Position numbers and translations under genes: made by a program. Under the pieces are notes generated by a model. That model saw only the letters and a list, made by a program, of their open reading frames with translations, was not told the DNA's origin and ran no database searches. This document shows, piece after piece, positions 23,356 through 32,896 of a DNA stretch of 64,000 bases; within the stretch, counting starts at the first letter, position 1; every line of letters begins with the position of its first letter. The stretch is from contig NZ_LT607412.1 of the NCBI RefSeq assembly GCF_900091455.1, positions 2,480,001 to 2,544,000 of the forward strand, read 5' to 3'. The stretch is from Micromonospora coriariae (lineage in GTDB: Bacteria > Actinomycetota > Actinomycetes > Mycobacteriales > Micromonosporaceae).

Positions 23356-24438
23356 ATGGGCGTATTCGCGAGCACCGACGACCCGGTATCGACCGGTCAC
23401 GAACAGATCGTGTTCTGCCAGGACAAGCAGAGCGGCCTGAAGGCGATCATCGGGATCTACTCCACCGCGCTGGGGCCGGCGCTGGGCGGCACCCGCTTCT
23501 ACCCGTACGCCAACGAGGACGCGGCGCTCGCCGACGTGCTCGACCTGTCCCGCGGGATGGCGTACAAGAACGCTCTCGCCGGGCTTGACCTGGGCGGCGG
23601 CAAGGCGGTCATCTGGGGCGACCCCGAGCAGATCAAGAGCGAGGCGCTGCTGCGCGCGTACGGCCGCTTCGTGGAGTCGCTGGCCGGCCGCTACTACACC
23701 GCCTGCGACGTCGGCACGTACGTGGCGGACATGGACGTCGTGGCCCGGGAGACCCGCTACGTGACCGGCCGCAGCGTGGAGCACGGCGGTGCGGGCGACT
23801 CCTCGATCCTGACCGCCTGGGGCGTCTTCCAGGGCATGCGGGCGGCCGCCGAGCACGTGTGGGGCACCCCGAGCCTGCGCGGCCGCCGGGTCGGTGTGGC
23901 CGGTCTGGGCAAGGTCGGCAAGTACCTGACCGGGCACCTGCTGGAGGACGGCGCCGAGGTGGTGGCCACCGACGTCAACCCGAAGGCGCTGGAGTGGGCA
24001 CGGACCAACCACCCGCAGGTCACCCTGGTGGACGACGCCGCCGCGCTGGTCGCCGCCGACATCGACGTGTACGCGCCGTGCGCGCTGGGTGGCGCGCTGA
24101 ACGACGAGACCGTGCCGGCGCTGCGGGCCAAGGTTGTCGCCGGCGCGGCGAACAACCAGCTCGCCCACCCGGGCATCGAGAAGCTGCTGGCCGACCGGGG
24201 CATCCTGTACGCCCCGGACTACGTGGTCAACGCTGGCGGCGTGATCCAGGTGGCGGACGAGATCGAGGGCTTCAACTTCGACCGGGCGAAGCTCCGGGCC
24301 ACGCGGATCTACGACACCACCCGGCAGATCCTGCACCTTGCCGACGCCGAGGGCGTGCCGCCGGCGGTGGCCGCGGACCGGCTGGCGGAGCGGCGGATGG
24401 CCGACGTCGGCCGCCTTCGCACGATCCACCTGCGCTGA
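23356..24438 (+). CDS. vdh: Valine (leucine) dehydrogenase
   Basis: 360 residues. NAD-dependent oxidative deamination of branched-chain amino acids, which in actinomycetes supplies precursors for branched fatty acids and polyketides. The catalytic segment is [20 protein letters not shown] (both Lys residues) and [14 protein letters not shown]; the C-terminal NAD domain carries [20 protein letters not shown] and AGAANNQLA. Length fits Streptomyces Vdh (about 364). A separate promoter region of ~190 bp lies between it and the divergent unknown gene. Confidence 0.93.
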   Translation: MGVFASTDDPVSTGHEQIVFCQDKQSGLKAIIGIYSTALGPALGGTRFYPYANEDAALADVLDLSRGMAYKNALAGLDLGGGKAVIWGDPEQIKSEALLRAYGRFVESLAGRYYTACDVGTYVADMDVVARETRYVTGRSVEHGGAGDSSILTAWGVFQGMRAAAEHVWGTPSLRGRRVGVAGLGKVGKYLTGHLLEDGAEVVATDVNPKALEWARTNHPQVTLVDDAAALVAADIDVYAPCALGGALNDETVPALRAKVVAGAANNQLAHPGIEKLLADRGILYAPDYVVNAGGVIQVADEIEGFNFDRAKLRATRIYDTTRQILHLADAEGVPPAVAADRLAERRMADVGRLRTIHLR

Positions 24439-24443
24439 GCGTT

Positions 24444-24476
24444 CCCGGAGGCGGACCGACCGGATCCGCCTCCGGG
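24444..24476 (+). terminator. Terminator after valine dehydrogenase
   Basis: CCCGGAGGCGGA (24444-24455) pairs with TCCGCCTCCGGG (24465-24476), loop CCGACCGGA, 6 bp after the stop codon. The following ~260 bp up to DUF3073 hold no gene; TACACT at 24573-24578 may be a -10 box for DUF3073. Confidence 0.7.
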
Positions 24477-24737
24477 CCCCGCGCCGGCCCACGATCGGTA
24501 GGCTGGGGCCGGGTCAACTTCAGGGTGTTTTGTCCGGTGTCACGGGTGCTCTCCGCTCCGCTCCTTACCAGGTACACTGGGTGACGGCCGGATCGCCGCG
24601 ACTCGCAGAGCCGGCTGACGGTAACCCGAGGTGCCGAACGATGGCATCCCCATGTACCGTAAGAGCCACGAGAGATGCCTGACGTCATCGGGGCCCGCCT
24701 TCGGGCTGCCCCGCATTCTGTGCGAGGGGGTCGAGCC

Positions 24738-24953
24738 ATGGGGCGCGGCCGTGCTAAGGCCAAGCAGACGAAGGTGGCCCGGGAGTTGAAGTACCACTCC
24801 CCGAACACCGACCTCACCGCCTTGCAGCGTGAACTGGCGGGTGCTGGTAAGTCTGAGCACCACTTCGACGACGACTCTAAAGAGTTCGTCGACGACGATG
24901 ATGAGGATCACGCGGACGACGACCCGGATCCCTGGATCCGTCCGACCCGCTGA
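24738..24953 (+). CDS. DUF3073 domain-containing protein
   Basis: 71 residues. Basic N terminus (MGRGRAKAKQTKVARELKYH), then SPNTDLTALQRELAG and a very acidic tail (FVDDDDEDHADDDPDP). This exactly matches DUF3073, a small protein found across Actinobacteria, normally beside purM/purF as here. The charge split suggests nucleic acid or ribosome interaction, but the function is not known. ATG 24738 is chosen because conservation starts there and GAGGGGG precedes it; a longer frame upstream is unlikely. Confidence 0.9.
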   Translation: MGRGRAKAKQTKVARELKYHSPNTDLTALQRELAGAGKSEHHFDDDSKEFVDDDDEDHADDDPDPWIRPTR

Positions 24954-24968
24954 CCTCTCGACGTAGCT

Positions 24969-24994
24969 GAGCACGCGGTGACCCCCGCGTGCTC
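24969..24994 (+). terminator. Terminator after DUF3073
   Basis: GAGCACGCGG (24969-24978) pairs with CCGCGTGCTC (24985-24994), 6-nt loop. Confidence 0.7.
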
Positions 24995-24997
24995 ACG

Positions 24998-25040
24998 CAT
25001 GTGCCGTCGGGAGCGACAGCATGTGCCGTCGGGAGCGACA
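24998..25040. repeat. 21-bp direct repeat between two hairpins
   Basis: CATGTGCCGTCGGGAGCGAC followed by A occurs at 24998-25018 and again at 25020-25040, one base apart. It looks like a local duplication; no function is evident. Confidence 0.85.
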
Positions 25041-25050
25041 CCGTGCCGAC

Positions 25051-25106
25051 GATCAGGGGCCTGCCCGGGCCGGATACCACTCCGGCCCGCCGACAGGCCC
25101 CTGATC
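25051..25106. terminator. Long hairpin downstream of amcA
   Basis: GATCAGGGGCCTG (25051-25063) pairs with CAGGCCCCTGATC (25094-25106); an inner GGGCCGG/CCGGCCC pair extends the stem. It lies 12 bp past the amcA stop. Confidence 0.75.
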
Positions 25107-25117
25107 GCGGTCACCCG

Positions 25118-25354
25118 TCAGCGCGGGCGGTTGTTCCAGTTGTAGAAGGTCGGGATGTTCTCGAAGTGGTTCCAGGCGCAGACGGCGCTGGCGCCGCCTC
25201 CGCCCGGCACCTCCGCCCGCAGCCGTCGCGCGTCCTCGGCCTCCTGCAGGAGCGCGACGAGCCCCGGGGCCACGTCCCGCACCCGCTCGGCGACTCCGTC
25301 CGGAGCGTCATCCGCTCCGCGCTCAGGGCGCCGGTGACTGGTGGTCTCGGGCAT
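25118..25354 (-). CDS. amcA: Cyclophane RiPP precursor peptide (AmcA-like)
   Basis: 78 residues from MPETTSHRRPERG. The leader is charged and helical (VRDVAPGLVALLQEAEDARR), followed by a Gly linker (PGGGG) and an aromatic/Asn-rich C-terminal core (CAWNHFENIPTFYNWNN then RPR). The core contains several aromatic-x-Asn triplets (FEN, FYN, WNN) and WNH, the type of three-residue motif that radical SAM/SPASM enzymes crosslink into cyclophanes. It overlaps the maturase gene by 32 bp, but the maturase is transcribed first (same strand, upstream). This matches the actinobacterial multiple-cyclophane (amc) systems. No peptidase, transporter or immunity gene is adjacent. Confidence 0.85.
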   Translation of the reverse strand: MPETTSHRRPERGADDAPDGVAERVRDVAPGLVALLQEAEDARRLRAEVPGGGGASAVCAWNHFENIPTFYNWNNRPR

Positions 25355-26456
25355 GCTCCAACACTCCCTCCAATAGGCGGATCTTGCTGTTGCGGCAGTG
25401 CTCGGTCTCCGTGCCGTCGAAACGCCCCAACTCGAAGTAACGGTTGGCGGCATGACCACCGCCACAGAAGCCGAAGTACGGGCAGGACGCCCGACACGCC
25501 TCCACCCCGGCCAGGAACTCGCGCACCCACGGGGTCGCCCCGGCGCCGGTGAGAATCTCGGCCAGCGGGGTGGTCAGCACGTTACCGCTGCTGAAGTCGC
25601 CGTAGCGGGCGTCGGTGAAGCCGGCGAGTTCCGGGGAGAGCACGGTCACCGATCCGTCGTGCCCGATGGTCGGGATCGGGTCCAGCCGGCGGGGCAGCAC
25701 CGCGTCCGCCGAGTTGTCGAGCACCGCCGCCGCATAGCGCAGCGACCACTCGATCTCGCGCAGGTGGATCCGCGGCTCCCGGCGCCAGGCCGCCACCAGC
25801 TCCGCCCAGAACGTGGTCACCGCCGCCCGGTCGTGGCGGTTGTCCCGGGTGTTGACCCCCTCGGTCTCCTCGATGTTGATGCCCAGGACGTCGCAGCCCA
25901 GGCCGAGGAAGTAGTCGTACAGCTCGGCGGCGAGCCCCGGCTCCGGCCGGGACACCACGGCCAGCGCGGAGAAGGGCAGGCCGTGTCGGCGCAACGCGTC
26001 CACCCCGCGCATGATCCGGTCGTACGCGGGCTGGCCACCCCGGTTGACCCGGTCGCCGTTGCGCTCCCGGGGCCCGTCGACGCTCACGCTCACCCGCACG
26101 TCATGCTCGGCGAAGAAGGCGCACCATTCGTCGTCGATCAGCGTGGCATTGGTCTGCACGTGATGCTCGACCTCGGGCCCGAACGGCGCGATCAGGTCGG
26201 CCAGCCACTCCCGGCCGGTCGCCAGCGGCTCTCCGCCGTGCCAGACCACCGAGAACCGGCCGGCCGCCGCCCACGGGTTGACCGCCGCCGCCACCGCCTC
26301 GGCCACCGGCACCGGCATCCGGCGGTCGGCAGCCCGGAAGGGCAGGTAGCAGTACGCGCAGTCGAGGTTGCACAGCGTGGTGGGCTGCATGACGACGTAC
26401 GACGGGACCGTGGCCAGGCCACGCATCCCGCTGAACGACTGTCCCCGAGCAGCCAT
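25323..26456 (-). CDS. amcB: Radical SAM/SPASM cyclophane-forming peptide maturase (AmcB-like)
   Basis: 377 residues. The radical SAM cluster site is TLCNLDCAYCYLP (Cys29, Cys33, Cys36). The barrel continues with FSVVWHGGEPLATGREWLAD and VSVSVDGPRERNGDRVNRGG, both standard for SPASM maturases. The SPASM region near the C terminus carries CRASCPYFGFCGGGHAANRY and EHCRNSK for auxiliary Fe-S clusters. It should generate C-C bonds between aromatic side chains and Asn/His beta carbons in the adjacent precursor. A GGAGGAGGG ribosome site precedes the ATG. A 13-bp inverted repeat lies just upstream (26466-26500). Confidence 0.92.
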   Translation of the reverse strand: MAARGQSFSGMRGLATVPSYVVMQPTTLCNLDCAYCYLPFRAADRRMPVPVAEAVAAAVNPWAAAGRFSVVWHGGEPLATGREWLADLIAPFGPEVEHHVQTNATLIDDEWCAFFAEHDVRVSVSVDGPRERNGDRVNRGGQPAYDRIMRGVDALRRHGLPFSALAVVSRPEPGLAAELYDYFLGLGCDVLGINIEETEGVNTRDNRHDRAAVTTFWAELVAAWRREPRIHLREIEWSLRYAAAVLDNSADAVLPRRLDPIPTIGHDGSVTVLSPELAGFTDARYGDFSSGNVLTTPLAEILTGAGATPWVREFLAGVEACRASCPYFGFCGGGHAANRYFELGRFDGTETEHCRNSKIRLLEGVLEHARDHQSPAP

Positions 26457-26465
26457 CGCCCTCCT

Positions 26466-26500
26466 CCGCCTAGCCTGAGGGTGCCCTTCAGGCTAGGCGG
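26466..26500. promoter_or_regulatory. 13-bp inverted repeat upstream of amcB
   Basis: CCGCCTAGCCTGA (26466-26478) and TCAGGCTAGGCGG (26488-26500) are perfect reverse complements with a 9-bp spacer, beginning 10 bp upstream of the amcB start and abutting its ribosome site. It may be an operator, or an mRNA hairpin that controls amcB translation. Confidence 0.55.
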
Positions 26501-26556
26501 CATTGGCCACTCGGGTGAAGCCCTGATCAGGTGCCCGTACGATCACCAGAGCGTGA

Positions 26557-27711
26557 TCATCCCCGGGTGTGCTGGCCAACCATCTGCACGTTGCCGGTGC
26601 CCTCGATGATCTCGCCGGCCTGCCACGCCTCGACCCCACGGCCGGTCAGCGTGGCCAGCGCCCGGTCGGCGTCCTCGGCCGAGACGATCGCGAACATGCC
26701 GACGCCCATGTTGAAGGTGGACTCCATCTCCGGGTCGTCGATCCGGCCCTTCGACTGGATCAGGTCGAAGACCGGCTGCGGCTTCCAGGTGGACCGGTTG
26801 ACCACCGCGTCGACGTGCTCCGGCAGCACCCGGACCAGGTTGCCGGGGATGCCACCGCCGGTGACGTGGGCCAGCGCCCGGACCTCGGCCTCGGCGATCA
26901 GCTTGAGGCAGTCCTTGGCGTAGATCTTGGTCGGGGTGAGCAGCTCCTCGCCCAGGGTCCGCTGCCGGCCGAAGTCGTCGATCACGATGTCCAGCCGCAT
27001 CCGGGCCGCGCCGAGCAGCACGTGACGGACCAGCGAGTAGCCGTTGGAGTGCAGGCCGGAGGAGCGCATGGCGATCACCACGTCGCCCACCTCGACCCGG
27101 TCCGGGCTGAGGATGTCGCTCTCCTCGACCACGCCGACGCCGGTCGCCGAGATGTCGTACTCGTCCGGGCGGAGCACGCCGGGGTGCTCGGCGGTCTCCC
27201 CGCCCAGCAGCGCGCAGCCGGCGTACCGGCAGCCGTCGGCGATGCCCGCTCCGATCTCGGCGACCTTGTCCGGTACGACCTCGCCGGTGGCGATGTAGTC
27301 GAGCAGGAAGAGCGGCTCGGCACCGCAGGCCACCAGGTCGTCGACGACCATCGCGACCAGGTCGATGCCGACCGTGTCGTGGATGTCCATCTGCTGGGCG
27401 ATCACCAGCTTGGTGCCCACGCCGTCCGTGGAGGAGGCCAGGATCGGGTTCTTGTACTTCGTCGTGTCCAGACGGAACAGGCCCGCGAAGCCACCGAGGT
27501 CGCCCAGCACCTCCGGGCGACGGGTCTGGCGCACCTTCGACTTGAGCAGCTCCACCGCGCGGTCGCCCGCATCGATCGAGACCCCGGCGTCGGCGTACGA
27601 GACCGAGCGTTTGCGCGCCTGACGGCCGGCGCCGGCCGTCCAGAGCTGGCGGTCGCCGCCGGCGCCGGTCGGGCTGCTTCCTGCGCCGCTGCGCTCGGAC
27701 ACGTGCGTCAC
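26557..27711 (-). CDS. purM: Phosphoribosylformylglycinamidine cyclo-ligase
   Basis: 384 residues. Closes the imidazole ring to make AIR in purine synthesis. SVSYADAGVSIDAGDRAVEL and ILASSTDGVGTKLVIAQQMD are the conserved ATP/substrate segments; CALLGGETAEHPGVLRPDEY and GGGIPGNLVRVLPEHVDAVV complete the AIR synthase core. The first ~33 residues (Ser/Gly-rich) are an extension compared with E. coli PurM (345). GTG 27711 follows GGGAGAA. It lies 62 bp downstream of purF in the same direction, so the pair is probably one operon. Confidence 0.96.
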   Translation of the reverse strand: MTHVSERSGAGSSPTGAGGDRQLWTAGAGRQARKRSVSYADAGVSIDAGDRAVELLKSKVRQTRRPEVLGDLGGFAGLFRLDTTKYKNPILASSTDGVGTKLVIAQQMDIHDTVGIDLVAMVVDDLVACGAEPLFLLDYIATGEVVPDKVAEIGAGIADGCRYAGCALLGGETAEHPGVLRPDEYDISATGVGVVEESDILSPDRVEVGDVVIAMRSSGLHSNGYSLVRHVLLGAARMRLDIVIDDFGRQRTLGEELLTPTKIYAKDCLKLIAEAEVRALAHVTGGGIPGNLVRVLPEHVDAVVNRSTWKPQPVFDLIQSKGRIDDPEMESTFNMGVGMFAIVSAEDADRALATLTGRGVEAWQAGEIIEGTGNVQMVGQHTRG

Positions 27712-27773
27712 GGTTCTCCCCTTTGTGGTTCTCGGTGCCGCGCCGGCGGTGGCCGGGCCGCGCCAGTTTGGTG

Positions 27774-29312
<1,539 letters not shown>

Positions 29313-29479
29313 TACCGCTCCCTCATGCTGGTCTGGACCGGCCTGGCGGGGATCACGGGTGGATCCACACTCCTCTGCCGGGACCACTGTCGTCGCCTGA
29401 CAGTGTACGCGAATCGCCGTCGATACAGAAAGTCACGGTTTCCCTGCCGAGCGTCACGGAGGGCCGGACATCGGGGCAG

Positions 29480-29833
29480 CTAGAGGGGCAGATATGCCGA
29501 GAGGTCCGCCCGGACCCCGCTCACCTGGATGCGACCCTCGGTGACCGCCTCGGCCCAACCAATTCGCCCGGTGGCCAGCGCCAGCCAGGTGTCCGGGGAC
29601 ATCTCGACCACGTTTGGCGGGTTTCCCCTGGTGTGTCGAGGGCCAGGAACGCACTGGATCGCACCGTATGGTGGGACGCGCACCTCCACCGATCGGCCGG
29701 GGGCGCGCTCCGCGAGGCCGGCCAACAACGACCGGACCGCCTCCCGGAATACCGGCCTTTCGGGCGTACGCCCCTCGTCGAGCGCCGACAATGCCGCCGC
29801 AACGGCGGCGGACTTACTGTACGGAGAGGACAC
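29480..29833 (-). CDS. Sterol-carrier-family protein
   Basis: 117 residues from a GTG at 29833 ([20 protein letters not shown]). The C-terminal [20 protein letters not shown] and [19 protein letters not shown] match the SCP-x/SCP2-like domain found in small actinobacterial proteins beside purF. No SD precedes the start; a leaderless mRNA is likely (CGTATCGTC about 10 bp upstream). It probably binds a hydrophobic ligand; its link to purines is only positional. It ends 167 bp upstream of purF, in the same direction. Confidence 0.85.
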   Translation of the reverse strand: MSSPYSKSAAVAAALSALDEGRTPERPVFREAVRSLLAGLAERAPGRSVEVRVPPYGAIQCVPGPRHTRGNPPNVVEMSPDTWLALATGRIGWAEAVTEGRIQVSGVRADLSAYLPL

Positions 29834-29994
29834 GACGGGACGATACGACCCGCGGGCGGAGCACCCGACGTTGGCCCTGGGTCGCGCCGATCCAGTAAGA
29901 CAAGGCATAGTTGCCGACGGCGTATTCGTACCGTGATGATCCCGGGCCCGGCGCCCCGCCGGTCAAAGGGAAGTCAGTCCGGAAGGCGGTGGAC

Positions 29995-32022
29995 GTGTCA
30001 ACACACCGACGTGCCTGGAAGCAGCGGGCCGGTGTGGTCGTAGCGCTGGTTGCCGGCGCTCTGCTCGCCGTCCCCGCCACACCAGCCCTGGCCGCACCCG
30101 ACGTCACAGATGTGTCGGCCTCGCCAAGCAGCGTTGAGGCCGGTAAGACTACGAAGATCAGCTACAAGCTCGACTTCGAGGATGGCTCTGAGCCGGCTGA
30201 TATCAGTTTCAGCTCAAGCAATGGGAAGCTGACCTGCGTTGACGGGTGCTCACGCGGCCGAGTGACGGCGAGCGGCACCTATGAAGCCACCTTCAAGCTC
30301 GCGGATGACGCTGCCAACGGAAGCGCCAGTGTCACCGTGAAGGCCACAGACTCCACTGGCCCGATCAAGCAGAGCCGAGACGCCTCGACCACCGTCACGT
30401 TGGTCGCCAAGGCTGCGCCACCGCCGCAGGCGCAGACTGTGAAGACGGTCTCCGGCAAGGTGGTCGTGCAGGCCAACGGCGACGCTGTGCCGAACGCCGT
30501 GGTGATGCTCCTGGACAGCGCGGGTAAGCGCCACGACACCACCAGCGACGGCAGCGGCAACTTCCGCTTCACCGGCACCACCGGCAATCCGATCGCGCCC
30601 GGCAGACTCGAACTGGGCGCCAGCTTCGACAACGTCCTCGGGCGGAAGACCATCAACGCGAGCGCCGGGCAGTCCATCACCGGCCAGCGGGTCAGCCTGG
30701 CCCTCAAGGTCGAGGTGACCCCGAGCCCCACCCCGTCCGCCAGCGCTGAGGCCACCCCCAGCGAGGAACCGGTCGAGGAGGGCACCGAGGAGGAGCCCAC
30801 CGAGGAAGCCAGCGCGGGCGCACCGGCGAACGCCTCCAACGAGGAGGACGGCGGCGGCCTCGGCCCGTACATGATCATCCTGCTCGGCGGCCTGCTCGTC
30901 GCCGCTGGTGTCGGCACGATCGTGATGCTCTGGATGAAGCGCAAGGAGAACGGCGACGAGGACGACGACCCGGCCGGCGCCGGCGCGGTGCCGGCGGCGC
31001 GGGGTGGGTTCCGCGCGGGCGACGACCAGACCCGGGTGGTCAACCGCCCGCTCGGCGCACCTGACCCGACGATGGTCGGCGGTGCGGCGCTGAGCGAGGC
31101 GCCGACGATGATGCACCGCCCGGTGGTCGACGACGTCCCACCGGACCCGTACGGCGCGCCAGCGCAGCCGTACGGCGCGGCGGGCCAGCAGGGCTGGGGC
31201 GGCGCCGGCTACGGCGACGAGCCGGCGCCCGGCGGGTACGGCGCGGGCGGCTACGGCAACGCTCCGGCCTCGGGCGGCGGCTACGGCACGGCGGTGACCC
31301 CCGAGGGTGGCTACGGTGCCGGCGCGGCCGGTGACGGCTACGGTGCCACGCCCGGCTCAGGTGCGGGCTACGGCGGCGCACCGTCTTCCAACGGCGGCTA
31401 CGGCAGCGCGCCGTCCTCCGGCGGCGGTTACGGCAGCCGCGACTACACGGCCCCGGCCGGCGCGGCCGGCTACCCGCCGGCTCCCGCTGGAGGCGCGGGC
31501 TACGGCGAGCGCTTCGACGAGCCGACCGGCCGGTACACCGGCGACAGCACGCAGTACCCGGCTCCGGCCGACCCGTACGCCACAGGCGTCTACCAGCCGG
31601 AGCAGGGCCAGGGCTACGGTCAGTCCGACCCCGCCCCGTACGGCGGTCGGGCGGCGGAGCCGACCGGTGGCTACGGCCAGCAGGCCGGCGGGTACGACCA
31701 GGGCGGCTACGGTCAGCAGCCCGCTGGCGGATACGACCAGGGCGGCTACGGCCAGGAACCTCCGGCCCAGCGCGGCGGCGGCTACGACGACCGGGGCTAC
31801 GACCAGGGCGGCTACGGCCAACAGCCCGCTGGCGGGTACGACCAGGGCGGCTACGGCCAGGAACCCCCGGCCCAGCGCGGCGGCGGCTACGACGACCGGG
31901 GCTACGACCAGGGCGGCTATGACCAGGGCGGCTACGGCCAGCAGTCGGGCCGGGCTCGGCCGGCGGACAGCCCGCCGCCGACCGAGCGGAGTGGTCGACG
32001 CCTCGACTGGCTGGACGACTGA
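29995..32022 (+). CDS. Membrane-anchored surface protein with Gly/Tyr/Gln-rich cytoplasmic tail
   Basis: 675 residues from a GTG preceded by GGAAGG. Signal peptide ([20 protein letters not shown], cleavage near ALA-AP). The exported part (~35-290) has an Ig-like domain ([20 protein letters not shown]), a carboxypeptidase-regulatory-like beta sandwich ([31 protein letters not shown]) and an acidic Glu/Pro/Ser stalk. One transmembrane helix ([20 protein letters not shown], ~292-313) is followed by KRKE, placing the remaining ~360 residues inside. That tail has Thr-rich sites ([27 protein letters not shown]) and a long low-complexity region of GGYG/GYDQ/QGGYGQ units. No catalytic domain is seen. 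It may be a Ser/Thr-kinase substrate. Confidence 0.8.
   Translation: MSTHRRAWKQRAGVVVALVAGALLAVPATPALAAPDVTDVSASPSSVEAGKTTKISYKLDFEDGSEPADISFSSSNGKLTCVDGCSRGRVTASGTYEATFKLADDAANGSASVTVKATDSTGPIKQSRDASTTVTLVAKAAPPPQAQTVKTVSGKVVVQANGDAVPNAVVMLLDSAGKRHDTTSDGSGNFRFTGTTGNPIAPGRLELGASFDNVLGRKTINASAGQSITGQRVSLALKVEVTPSPTPSASAEATPSEEPVEEGTEEEPTEEASAGAPANASNEEDGGGLGPYMIILLGGLLVAAGVGTIVMLWMKRKENGDEDDDPAGAGAVPAARGGFRAGDDQTRVVNRPLGAPDPTMVGGAALSEAPTMMHRPVVDDVPPDPYGAPAQPYGAAGQQGWGGAGYGDEPAPGGYGAGGYGNAPASGGGYGTAVTPEGGYGAGAAGDGYGATPGSGAGYGGAPSSNGGYGSAPSSGGGYGSRDYTAPAGAAGYPPAPAGGAGYGERFDEPTGRYTGDSTQYPAPADPYATGVYQPEQGQGYGQSDPAPYGGRAAEPTGGYGQQAGGYDQGGYGQQPAGGYDQGGYGQEPPAQRGGGYDDRGYDQGGYGQQPAGGYDQGGYGQEPPAQRGGGYDDRGYDQGGYDQGGYGQQSGRARPADSPPPTERSGRRLDWLDD
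31702..31911 (+). repeat. 105-bp tandem duplication in the Gly/Tyr/Gln-rich tail
   Basis: Two units, 31702-31806 and 31807-31911, encode the same 35 residues ([13 protein letters not shown] then [22 protein letters not shown]). They differ by only a few third-position bases. Confidence 0.9.
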
Positions 32023-32049
32023 CCCGGCACGCACTGTCCACGGCACAGG

Positions 32050-32081
32050 AAACGGCCGCCCGGATCTCCGGGCGGCCGTTT
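32050..32081. terminator. Strong hairpin between convergent genes
   Basis: AAACGGCCGCCCGG (32050-32063) pairs with CCGGGCGGCCGTTT (32068-32081), followed by CGTTGT. Confidence 0.8.
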
Positions 32082-32104
32082 CGTTGTCGCAAGGTCCACT
32101 TCGG

Positions 32105-32896
32105 TCAGGCGGCGGAGAACACGCCCTGACGGAGCACCGGGACGACGTCCGACACGCCGACCCGGACGGCGACGTCGACGTCCTCGGCGAAGCCACCCTC
32201 AGTCAGCTCCCGGCCGGATACGCTGCCCCGGACCGCGGCGGGCACGTCCGGGGTGCTGGCCAGCGCGGCGAGCGCCATGGCCGCCTCCACGGAGAGCCCA
32301 CCCGGCACGCCGGAGAGGGCGTCGAGGACGCTGGCCGCGCCGAGCTGATCCTCCACCGACGGGCGCAGCGAACCGTCCGGCCACCGCTCCCCCGCCGCGA
32401 TGACGCCGATCGGGGCGTCCGTCGTGCCGTACCCCTGGCGGCGCAGCCAACGCCCGACGGCCCCGGCATTGCGCAGGCACGCCGCGACCACCGGTAGCCC
32501 GGTGGCACTGGCGGCGGCGCTGATCGCGGAGCCGTTCGGCGAGGGCAGCACCAGGTCCGCCACCACCGGCGCGGTGCTCAGCGCGGCGGGCGAGAGCGAC
32601 CACGGGTGCTCCGCCGTAACCCGCCGACGGCCCACCGCGGCCACCGCGCCGACCCGCAACGCGTACTCGGCCGCCTGCTCACCCCACGGGAACGGGTGCA
32701 CCCGCATGCCGCGGCCGACCGCCACCTCCACCGAGGTGGTGAACGAGAGCACGTCCACCACCACCAGCGCGGCGCAGACCCGACCCAGCTCCGCCGCGCC
32801 GGTCAGCCCCCAGTCGAACCGGGCACCGGAGCCGGGTTGGCCGTAGACGGCGGCCGCCAATGCCTCAGCGCTCGTCAGGCGACGGCTCGGTGACAC
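32105..32896 (-). CDS. 2-phosphosulfolactate phosphatase family protein (ComB-like)
   Basis: 263 residues. ComB hydrolyses 2-phosphosulfolactate in coenzyme M synthesis of archaea; actinobacterial homologues have an unknown substrate since coenzyme M is absent. Family markers are [40 protein letters not shown] (substrate-binding PSPNGS) and [20 protein letters not shown], followed by [20 protein letters not shown]. The GTG start at 32896 overlaps purL by 32 bp; a TTG at 32860 is an alternative. It is last in the purS-Q-L direction and may be co-transcribed. Confidence 0.85.
   Translation of the reverse strand: MSPSRRLTSAEALAAAVYGQPGSGARFDWGLTGAAELGRVCAALVVVDVLSFTTSVEVAVGRGMRVHPFPWGEQAAEYALRVGAVAAVGRRRVTAEHPWSLSPAALSTAPVVADLVLPSPNGSAISAAASATGLPVVAACLRNAGAVGRWLRRQGYGTTDAPIGVIAAGERWPDGSLRPSVEDQLGAASVLDALSGVPGGLSVEAAMALAALASTPDVPAAVRGSVSGRELTEGGFAEDVDVAVRVGVSDVVPVLRQGVFSAA

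Noticed and set aside
25118..25465. A 115-residue start for the RiPP precursor
   Set aside because: The first 37 residues are antisense-like frame within amcB with no ribosome site; the ATG at 25354 follows GGAGGGAG and gives a normal precursor length.
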